Shown: positions 56,496-64,000 of the stretch, in pieces | Position numbering within the stretch: position 1 is the stretch's first letter | Layout: the number at the start of each line of letters is the position of its first letter | Source of the DNA: Hemicordylus capensis | Lineage: Eukaryota > Chordata > Lepidosauria > Squamata > Cordylidae | Assembly (NCBI RefSeq): GCF_027244095.1 | Contig: NC_069661.1 | Coordinates: 196,325,501-196,389,500 of the forward strand | Direction: 5' to 3' | Length of the DNA: 64,000 nucleotides | The notes under the pieces: generated by a model | The model's database searches: none | Told to the model about the DNA's origin: nothing | Seen by the model: only the letters and a program-made list of their open reading frames with translations | Position numbers and translations under genes: made by a program

Positions 56496-56866
56496 AATGG
56501 GACTCACTTCTGAGTAAATGTGCAAGGGACTGATTGCTTAGTCTCATGGCTTAGGGAGGAATTGCCTGAAAGTTGCTGTGGAGTGCACGCCTTTCCCGAA
56601 GGAGGTCTGCCTCCACCACCACGGTTGGTCTTTTTGATCTCGAAAGTGTTACTAATTGCACCCCCACCCCACCCCCCAGATGATCTGTGCCCTTTAAAGT
56701 GGCGACAGTAGCCAAAAGGAGCCGTAAGCAACAGCCTGCCCCCTTGGGAGAAGGGAGGAGGCCTCCTCAGACGCCTCCTTCCCCTCCCCAAGTAGGGGTC
56801 GCGACGATGAGACGTGCTACCAGCAAGTAGCCAGCCACTGGGGGCCAGCCGAGCCTGCTCTGTGGG

Positions 56867-56873
56867 TATAAAG
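56867..56873 (+). promoter_or_regulatory. MYF5 TATA box
   Basis: TATAAAG lies 84 bases before the MYF5 start codon, in a G+C-rich context. Transcription would begin near 56897, leaving a 5' untranslated region of roughly 50-55 bases. Confidence 0.8.
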
Positions 56874-56950
56874 AGCCCGGGGCGGCCTCGCCTTGCCCGC
56901 AGAGCTCGCCTGAGTTGAGCGTCCGCCCGCCCTGCGTGCCAGCTGCGAGT

Positions 56951-57499
56951 ATGGAGGTGATGGACGCCTGCCAGTTCTCTCCATCCTCGGCCGCCGCCGC
57001 CGCCGCCTTCTACTACGAGGGCTCCTCCTGCAGCAGCATCCCTTCCCCCGAGAGGGAGCTGGCCGAGGAGGAGGATCTGGCCCAGCGGATGGACGCCCCC
57101 GCCGCAGCTCCCTTCGGCACCCACCCGGCCGATCTGCCCGGCTCCGACGGCGAGGAGCACGTGCGGGCGCCCCGGGGCCACCACCAAGCCGGCCACTGCC
57201 TGCTGTGGGCGTGCAAAGCCTGCAAGATGAAGGCCAGCACGGTGGACCGCAGGAAGGCGGCCACGCTGCGCGAGAGGCGGCGGCTGAAGAAGGTCAACCT
57301 CGCCTTCGAGACCCTCAAGAGGTGCACCACGGCCAACCCCAGCCAGCGGCTGCCCAAGGTGGAGATCCTGAGGAACGCCATCCGCTACATCGAGAGCCTC
57401 CAGGAGCTGCTGCGGGAGCACGTCCACCACTACTACCGCTTGCCCGGGCAGCGCTGCTCCCAGCCCACCAGCCCGACCTCCAGCTGCTCCGACGGCCTG
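56951..57499 (+). CDS. MYF5: MYF5 exon 1 (rest of gene not found)
   Basis: Myogenic bHLH transcription factor, the earliest muscle determination factor; acts in the nucleus as an E-protein heterodimer on E-boxes. The exon encodes 183 residues starting [12 protein letters not shown] (human MDVMDGCQFSPS); the start is in good context (ATGG, A at -3). Features: six-alanine run at residues 14-19, acidic N-terminus, EEHVRAP, the Cys/His-rich [17 protein letters not shown] (about 76-92), basic region [15 protein letters not shown] (100-114, Ala-Thr at 104-105), and helix-loop-helix to about 155 including [19 protein letters not shown]. It ends [15 protein letters not shown], then donor GTCAGT at 57500. 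Residue 93 is Met where the human protein has Arg (CKMK versus CKRK). Exons 2 and 3 (about 70 residues in mammals) were not found before 64000. Confidence 0.95.
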
Positions 57500-58220
57500 G
57501 TCAGTCCCAGGGCTGGGCTGCGGGAGGGACGGGCCGGCGCGCGTGGGAGCGGGGAGGCGGACATCGGCGCTGGCGGGCGGGCACATTTCTGCGATCGGTC
57601 GAATGAAAGGTCAGGTGGCTGGGTTAGGGGCAGCCCTGGCAGGTGAGGCGTGGGAAAGGAAGCGGGGATGGGCGCCATGCTGCGAAAGCGAGGTGCGCCT
57701 GTAAGCCCTGCTGAAAGGTAAGGGACTTCAAGGGTACTTCCTGGAATGCTCTCAACCTATTCTCGTAGGCTGCCTGCATGGGATGGCGGGGGAGGCCACT
57801 GGCCAGTCGCTCGCCCCTTCGCTCGCCCTCCTCATTGCCAGACTCTTGTGGTTAACTGAAGGACATGTATCTTCCACACATTCATCATTTGATGAAAAGA
57901 GCATATGCATCGCTCTCCGGGGTGTGTGTGTGTGTGTGTATGTGTGGAGGGAGGTGGAGGAGCAGCTCCTCATGGGCTTATTAGTATAGGATTGAAGAAT
58001 TAATGTAAAATATTAATTCACATTATTAATTCACAGTTATTTCTCTTTCAGAAATCTAATACGTGGTGTACTTTTATCTTTCTTCCCCATCCCAGATATT
58101 CCACCCCAATTTTTTTTCCTGGTTCTGTCACTGAATATTCATGTTAAAGCAAAATATTCTAGTTTACAGAAACTCTGGCCCCAAGCGCAATGCAAACAAT
58201 CACAGTAACACACACACACT

Positions 58221-58254
<34 letters not shown>

Positions 58255-58382
58255 CACTGTGATGTAGGATTACTACTCATTTTTATAGAATGATCAGTGT
58301 ACAGGAATAATCATTCCCTCATTCACCTTAGAAAATCCTGTGAAGTGGGCCATTTGTCTTCCCATTTTACAGAAGGTAAACT
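57500..58382. other. MYF5 intron 1, first part
   Basis: G+C-rich next to the exon, then A+T-rich. TG/CA microsatellites lie at 57920-57945 and 58208-58252. No match to MYF5 exon 2, which in mammals starts with a PECNSPVW-like coding text, was seen here. Confidence 0.5.
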
Positions 58383-58671
58383 GAGGTAGCAAGCATGACT
58401 TGTTCCCTTACCTAAGCAGGGTCCGCCCTAGTTGCATATAAATGGGAGAAGTGTGAGCACTGTAAGATATTCCTTTCAGGGGATGGGGCTGCTCTAGGGA
58501 GAGCAGAAGGTTTCAAGTTCCCTCCCTGGCATCTCCAAGATAGGGCTGTGAGAGATTCCTGCCTGCAACCTTGGAGAAGCTGCTGCCAGTCTGTGAAGAC
58601 AACACTGAGCTAGATAGACCCATGGTCTGACTCAGTATATGGCAGCTTCCTATGTACCTATGTTCCTATTT
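58383..58671 (+). mobile_element. 5S rRNA-derived SINE
   Basis: The head is shortened ('gaggtagcaagcatgacttg'), followed by the 5S-like 'acctaagcagggtccgccct' and the full 3' part with 'gagctagatagacccatggt' and 'ggcagcttcctatgtaccta'. It lies within the putative MYF5 intron 1. Confidence 0.85.
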
Positions 58672-59229
58672 AGTTAGAAAATGAGTCCCTGTGCAGTCTG
58701 GGCCTTTTCATGTTGACCAGAAGGAAATTAAGTGCCACTGAGTTCAGTAGGGCTTTACTACCCAGAAACTCTGCACAGAAGGACTACAGTTTAATGCTGT
58801 CTATTGGGTTCTCATGGCGGTACAGAAATTTGAACCCAGTGGTTCCCTTCCCTTTCAGTACTCAACCTGCTGATCCACATGATCTAAGACAATAGAGGAG
58901 GTCTTCCCCTATCCGAAGATGGCATTTCTGGAGAAACTAAGGGGATGTGGTGTGGGCCGGGAGTCTGTTAAATCCTTTAAAGCTGAATATTTGAAATAAC
59001 TGCCGCTCTCAGAACAAAAGTCATTTTGGTCTCTGCATTAAGCTGGTTGAAATCACCCGAGAAAGAGTCTTGTGTGGCTCTGAAGCTTGCAACTTCCAAA
59101 GGCTATTAGAGTTGATGGGTGGGGGGAAGCAGCGTCAGATTTCAGTCAGAGTAGCACCACAAAAAGTCAAAGAGCTGGAATGACTTTAACAGCTTGCCTC
59201 TATGAACACTTACTTGAAAGCAGCCCCAC
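58672..59229. other. Intergenic or intronic DNA, nothing recognised
   Basis: No coding frame or repeat was recognised. Confidence 0.4.
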
Positions 59230-59370
59230 TTAAAGGTACAGTTGTGCCGTCGAGTTGGTGTCGACTCCTGATGACCACAGAGCCATGTGGTTGTCTTTGG
59301 GAGAATACAGGAGGGGTTTACCATTACCATCTCCCTCGCAGTTGAGATGATGCCTTTCAGCATCTTAACC
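59230..59370 (-). mobile_element. BovB/Sauria-type SINE fragment
   Basis: On the minus strand it reads 'catcaggagtcgacaccaac' and 'tcgacggcacaactgtacc', the tail text shared by BovB LINEs and BovB-mobilised squamate SINEs, preceded by 'taaacccctcctgtattctc'. The same tail type appears in the 71-bp insertion at 44366. Confidence 0.65.
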
Positions 59371-59509
59371 TAGTAAATATGCATGGCTTCAGGCTACCCG
59401 GACTGAGTTCCAGAGTGATTGCATTATGCATTGTTGCGATTCCCGATCCACAAAGGAATGAAGCCAAATCTCGTTCAGGCTACTGCCCTAAGAACTCCGG
59501 ATTGGAAGT

Positions 59510-60190
59510 GGATTGATTGATTGATTGATTGAGTGCTGTCAAGTCGTCGTCCACTCTTAGCGATCACATAGATCGATTCTCTCCAAGATGATCTGTTTTC
59601 AACTTGGCCTTTAAGGTCTCGCAGTCGATTGATCATTGTCGATTGCGTCCATCCACCTTGTTGCTGGACGTCTTCTTCTTCTCTTTCCTTCAACTTTGCC
59701 CAGCATTATAGACTTAAGGGATCTGGGTCTTAGTATAATGTGTCCAAAGTATAATAGTTTGAGCCTGGTCATTTGTGCTTCCAGTGAAAATTCTGGATTG
59801 ATTTGTTCTATGATCCATTTGTTTGTTTTCCTGCCTGTCCATGGTATCCTCGAAAATCTTCTCCAGCACAAAAGTGTCAACACTTTTTCTTTCCTGCTTC
59901 TTCAAAGTCTGGCTTTCAAATCTGTAGAGTGTCAGGGGCAAAACCATGGTCTGACGATTCTAATCTTTGTAGATGTAGACACATCACGGCATCTGAATAT
60001 CCTTTCCAAGGCCTTCATTGCAACCCTACCAAGTGCTAGTCAGCTGCGTATTTCTTGGCTGCTGGATCCTTTATTGTTGATAGTTGATTCTAAAAGGCAG
60101 AACCTATCCATCACTTCAAAGTCTTCATGATCAGGTCTGAGGCTGGTTGTTGTACCAGGTGGCTGAGAACAATCACTGCATTTTTGAAAT
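59510..60190 (-). mobile_element. BovB (RTE clade) LINE, 3' part
   Basis: On the minus strand it encodes the BovB ORF2 C-terminus, with SRIPWTGRKTNKWIIEQINP, LEAQMTRLKLLYFGHI and MLGKVEGKRRRRRPATRWMD in the expected order. It ends in the 3' tail 'cgctaagagtggacgacgac' with an (AATC)n end near 59515. It is 5'-truncated near 60190 and the reading frame is broken in places. BovB elements are known for horizontal transfer among squamates, ruminants and others. Confidence 0.85.
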
Positions 60191-60469
60191 CTTCAAACTA
60201 CTTAGTAAATTTTGTGGCTTTTTCCAGGCCATGATTCCCCCCACCTTGTGTAAGTTCCCCTCTTTTGTACCTCAATTCCTGCATGAACAGTTGATTTGGA
60301 TGAACTTTTTCTAAATTCTAAAGGAATAACTTCCTAACTTCAAATTACTTTTACTGTAATTTAAAGTGGAGCGACACTAAATTCAATAGGCAGGCCCCAG
60401 ACTAAGTTAGTTGTGATTACCTCCCACTGAAATTAATGGCACAAGTTAGTTATAGGAATACTAATAGGA

Positions 60470-60720
60470 TAAATATTTATATGCCGCTTTTCAGCAAAAG
60501 TTCCCAAAGTAGTTTACATAGATATAATTCAATAAATAAAATGTTCCCTGTCCTCAAAGGGCCCACAATCTTAAAAACAAACAAACAGAAAAAACCCATA
60601 AGATAGACACTAGCAATAGCCACTGGAGGGATGCTGTGCTGCGGATGGATAGGGACAGTTGCTCTCCCCCTGCTAAATACAGAGAATCGCCACTTTTAAA
60701 AAGGCGCCTCTTTTGTTCAG
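60470..60720 (-). mobile_element. L2-like 3' part
   Basis: In reverse, it starts with the tail 'tttatatgccgcttttcagc' and continues through 'aagggcccacaatcttaaaa' and 'gttgctctccccctgctaaa'. Copies with the same layout lie at 62345-62720 and 62900-63135. Confidence 0.7.
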
Positions 60721-61834
60721 TTATGACTAAGTTGTCTCACTGATTTCTATGGTGCTTAGTCAAGACTCATTTAGTTTGTTTCTAGTGTGACTTTCTTCCA
60801 AGGAAATGCTCTACTTACGCTTCGAGGTCAGATTAGTGGAGGAAAGGAAATCGGTCGGACTCCCACGCCCAGTTGGTACTTTGAAGTTAATTGGAATCAA
60901 CAGGGCTTCCAAATAATGTGCTTAGGATCGGAATGCGAGGCACTTAACATCTGAGGCGTCCACTGAACTGATTTGTGGTGGAAGCCAGAGGGCGATGCTC
61001 CTGCACATGGTGAAGTGGAAGAAAGTCCCCGCGCGAAATCACTGGACTGAATTTCTAATCAGGACAGCAGTGGCGGCGGCAGGGGGGGAGGGGGAGGGCA
61101 AAAGGCATCTATGGGTGGGCAAGCTGTGACCCACACACTAGATTTCTGAAACAGAAATGGGCTGGGCTGGGCAGGTGGTACGGGGCGTCCCCACCCGCTA
61201 CTTGTCCAAGGAGGCAGGTTCTTGCCCAAGTACTTGCCTGAGGCGGTGTCCCGACCCCACCCGCGATCAGCCGCCCTTGCTGTACAGGCTTTTACTGAGC
61301 GGAGGGGGTTGCCTTTCACAGGGATCGGCCCATGTAATCGCCAGATAGGGTTCTCTCTCCCACCCCCGATAAATCTAGCGTGTGTGTGTGTGGCGCGGGG
61401 GGGCGACTTATTTCAGACAAGGCAGGGTGTTCCCATCAGATTCAGACAAATAAACAAAAAACAAACGGCGCTGCCCCGCGGCCCTGCCCACCCCCCACGG
61501 CGATCTGAGAGGCAGCTCTTGTTTTCCCGAGGCTTCTCTGCGGCGCTGATGGAGAAACCACACGCCGCCGGCACACGGTTGGTTGTGGCCACATTCTTTT
61601 CGCAAGGCGTTTTGCTCCGGACGTGCCAAGCTTTGATGCGCTTCCCTTTAAGGCCTGGGAAAGTGTCCTTGGCCTGGCCGGGCCGCGCTTTCTCTTGCTC
61701 CAATCCATTCTTCATGGTTAACACGATGGGACGCCTTGGAGATGCATCAGGGCGGGCTGTGTGGCCTTGGTTTAACTTTCCCATCGCTCCAGGGCAAGAA
61801 GCGCTGAGGAGGCGGAAGCCGAGGAAGGGATCTT
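60721..61834. other. G+C-rich DNA, no gene recognised
   Basis: Open frames on both strands (for example 61222-61938 plus, 61413-61991 minus) are long because of composition and run into the CR1 fragment that follows. No protein family was recognised. 61430-61800 is CpG-rich. Confidence 0.4.
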
Positions 61835-62130
61835 GCATAAGAACAGAAGAACAGCCCTGCTGGATCAGGCCCAAGGCCCATCTAGCCCAACACAGTGGCC
61901 CACCAGATGCCTCTGGGAAGCCCACAGGCAGGAGTTGAGGGCATGCCCTCTCTCCTGCTGTTACTCCCCTGCAACTGGTACTCAGAGGCATCCTGCCTTT
62001 GAGGCTGAAGGTGGCCTATAGCCCTTCGACTAGTAGCCAATGATAGACCTCTCTCCTCCATGAAGTTATCCAAACCCCTCTTAAAGCCATGCAGGTTTTT
62101 GGCAGTCACTACATCTTGTGGCAGAGAATT
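61835..62130 (-). mobile_element. CR1 LINE 3' end
   Basis: In reverse, from the tail 'gcataagaacagaagaacag' through 'ggcccatctagcccaacaca' to the C-terminal coding end (complement of 'gaattctctgccacaagatg' near 62130). It is followed by a (GTT)n run at 62139-62157. Confidence 0.85.
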
Positions 62131-62344
62131 CTTGAATGCTGTTGTTGTTGTTGTTGTGCGAGGCTGGCTGCTTCCTCGTGGGGTGTGCTTAGCACAGCCA
62201 CAGTAGAATTGGCCCCTCTGGTGGTCATGAAAACATACAGGCTCACCAGTCTGTCCAAAATAAGCTCTGAACAATGCTAGCATTGGACAGTGTCAACGCC
62301 CACTTGGTTTAACATTTGGAATACTATTGCTATACTGACAGTAG

Positions 62345-62720
62345 TGCTCATATATATGTGAATGTTTATATACCGCTTTTCAGCAGAAGTTCCTACAGAG
62401 GTTAATGTAGAGCAGGGCTGCTCAACTTCAGCCCTCCAGCAGTTTTTAGGACCACAACTCCCACAATCCCCAACCACAGTGACCAATAGTTAGGGATTAT
62501 GGGAGTTGTAGGCCAACATCTTTAGGAGCGTCAAAATTGAGCAGCCCTGGTGTAAGAAATAGTAAATCAGATGATTCTCCCCTGTCCCAGAAGGGCTCAC
62601 AAAGAACCACTGCCAGCAACATCCACTGGAAGCTGTGTTGGGGCCGGATGGGAACAGTTGCTCTCCCCTGCTAAATATAAGAGAATAATCCCTTTAAGGT
62701 GCCTTTTCATTTAATGCGCA
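62345..62720 (-). mobile_element. L2-like 3' part interrupted by a MITE
   Basis: It begins 'gtttatataccgcttttcag', is interrupted by the palindromic MITE at 62413-62549, and resumes 'tgtcccagaagggctcacaa' to 'cagttgctctcccctgctaa'. It is the same family as 60470-60720. Confidence 0.7.
62413..62549. mobile_element. Palindromic hAT-like MITE
   Basis: The ends are CAGGGCTGCTCAACTTC and, on the minus strand, CAGGGCTGCTCAATTTT. The middle has 'ccacaactcccacaatcccc' answered by 'ttatgggagttgtaggccaa'. The flanks agree weakly (4 of 8 bases). It interrupts an L2-like fragment. Confidence 0.75.
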
Positions 62721-62899
62721 GGGGATGGATTTAGTAATAGTTCTACCAGTACTGCTGTTACTACCACTTTTACTAGAACTAGTAGCAATCATACAGAATT
62801 ATGTATTTAGTTGCAGAGTGGGTGGAGCCAATGTCCATACAGTGTGGCTCCTTGTTGCATTAAACACATTTTAAAGAGGATTCTATACTATTGATACTA

Positions 62900-63135
62900 C
62901 AAATAATTATATACTGCTTTTCCACAAAGTTTCCAAAGTAGTTTAGGTGGGAAAATAAATAATAAATAAGATGCATCCCTATCCCATAAAGGCTCACAGT
63001 TTAATAAGAAACATGAAGTAGACACCAGCCACAGCCACTGGATTAATACTTTGCTGGGGATGGATAGGGCCAGTTGCTCTCCTCCTGCTAAATAAAAGAG
63101 AATAGTTACTTTAAAAGGTGCTTTTTTTGCTCAGT
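62900..63135 (-). mobile_element. L2-like 3' part
   Basis: It carries 'tatatactgcttttccacaa', 'aaggctcacagtttaataag' and 'gccagttgctctcctcctgc', matching the two other copies in this corner of the window. Confidence 0.7.
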
Positions 63136-63301
63136 CCACAGGGGCTCCAACTCCATTGCTTTCCTGCGGCAGCAACAGCAGCACAATACCATCCAGTTGT
63201 CAACTCCTTGTTGCAAAGTAGGGTGATCAAGGCTTAAAAGAGCTCACAAGGACTGCTACATTTAATGCCAGGCCTCAGACCCTGAATGTGTGTCATGATA
63301 A

Positions 63302-63686
63302 TAGGGATGTGCAAGAACTACACAGGTTTGGTGCCACTGGGGGAGTACGAGCAGTGAGTGGGATTTTTTAAAAAGGAGGAGAGCAGGTCATTACTTGCTC
63401 TCTGCCACCCCATGCAGCTTCCTGCTGTGGCAGTGCTCATCCCAAGAACCCATACATGCACGGATGCCATGTGTGTGCTGGTGCCACGTGCGGGTTCTTG
63501 GGACAAGCTCTGTTGCAGCAGGAAGCTGCATGGGGAGGCAGAAAGAAGACAAGGACCTGCCCTCCTCCTTTTTAGACCCCTGCTTACTGCCCTCCTGCCC
63601 TCTGCTGGCGCTGAACTGGTTTGGACCTTGTCCAAATTGGTTTGGTGCTGAACCTGTGCACAAAACTCAGTTCATGCACATCCCTA
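63302..63686. mobile_element. Foldback hAT MITE
   Basis: The ends are TAGGGATGTGCAAGAAC and, on the minus strand, TAGGGATGTGCATGAAC. Inside, 'atgcagcttcctgctgtggc' is answered by 'ttgcagcaggaagctgcatg' around a loop near 63475. The flanks catgataa (63294-63301) and cacgatga (63687-63694) agree at 6 of 8 bases. No transposase. Confidence 0.75.
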
Positions 63687-63694
63687 CACGATGA

Positions 63695-64000
63695 AGAGCA
63701 TCTGAGCATGTAAACATTTAACTGGATGCCGGAGGTGTTAAGAGCAGGGCTTTCAGGTTAGGGGGCATGGTATACTAAGCATGCCAGAATCCCAGAACCT
63801 CTTGATTTAGAAGCAAATCAGTGAGGACTTGCCTTAATGCCATTAACAGATTTCCAAAAATCTACCAAGCAGGATCCACAGGCAAGTGTGTCACAATCAG
63901 AAAACACGGGTAGTAGCAAAGCAAAGCATTCTGGAGATCTCAACCAAGCTACCCAGATTGGAAGACTTCAAACACCTATCTATTCCAAAGCTCTATCTAG
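63695..64000. other. Unremarkable DNA to the window end
   Basis: No gene or repeat recognised in the last 300 bases. Confidence 0.4.

Noticed and set aside
56915-56950. Upstream ATG of MYF5
   Set aside because: It adds 12 residues with no counterpart in the family. The ATG at 56951 gives the expected [12 protein letters not shown] start.
56504-57586. 360-codon minus-strand frame across MYF5
   Set aside because: It is the antisense shadow of MYF5 exon 1 and its G+C-rich flanks.
57500-57646. MYF5 frame reading on past the exon 1 donor
   Set aside because: The 49 extra codons are Gly/Arg-rich, unlike any MYF5 protein, and begin exactly at a GT donor where vertebrate exon 1 ends.
61222-61991. 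238-codon plus and 192-codon minus frames
   Set aside because: They overlap each other, have no domain and run into a CR1 fragment at one end.

Overview
The window reads as vertebrate nuclear DNA, most likely from a squamate reptile (lizard or snake). Two host genes are clear. They are the myogenic bHLH factors MYF6 (MRF4; three exons, complete, + strand, 38464-40812) and MYF5 (+ strand; only exon 1 found, 56951-57499), in the conserved head-to-tail order MYF6 then MYF5. The repeats point to a squamate: CR1 and L2-like LINEs, a BovB/RTE LINE, 5S rRNA-derived and tRNA-derived SINEs, many hAT-type DNA elements with 8-bp target duplications, a non-autonomous Helitron, and long microsatellites. 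No tRNA, rRNA, CRISPR or bacterial gene is present.

Layout. 1-5.3 kb: mostly featureless, A+T-rich. 5.34-9.11 kb: a nested stack, in which a hAT element contains a CR1 LINE that contains a foldback hAT. 9.1-22.1 kb: intergenic DNA with hAT fragments, a possible second Helitron, a CR1 3' end and a foldback hAT with a matching target duplication. 22.1-30.5 kb: an L2-like LINE, SINEs, an unrecognised minus-strand coding-like remnant near 28.5 kb, and a CR1 3' end. 30.58-31.13 kb: a G+C-rich Helitron. 31.3-31.55 kb: a foldback with a perfect 28-bp hairpin. 33.05-36.6 kb: a long CR1 with an ORF1-like reading frame, split by a minus-strand L2-like LINE that itself carries a SINE. 37.3 kb: a 5S-derived SINE. 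38.3-41.4 kb: MYF6 with TATA box, exons and poly(A) signal. 41.4-56.9 kb: the MYF6-MYF5 interval, where muscle enhancers are expected, with scattered SINEs and MITEs and several repeat-poor stretches. 56.87-57.50 kb: MYF5 TATA box and exon 1. 57.5-64 kb: downstream DNA with a 5S-derived SINE, BovB, L2-like fragments, a CR1 end and a hAT MITE. I did not find MYF5 exons 2 and 3 here.

MYF6 and MYF5 encode E-box-binding transcription factors that pair with E proteins to switch on skeletal-muscle genes. In mammals the two genes share a long array of enhancers within and upstream of the locus. The MYF6 TATA box also fits the MEF2 consensus, which would link MYF6 transcription directly to MEF2. Nothing here is convincing as a wholly new system. 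The more unusual items are the missing downstream exons of MYF5, the alanine tract in its N-terminus, the nested and foldback transposons, the miRNA-precursor-like hairpins and the Helitron with a G+C-rich, internally repeated body.
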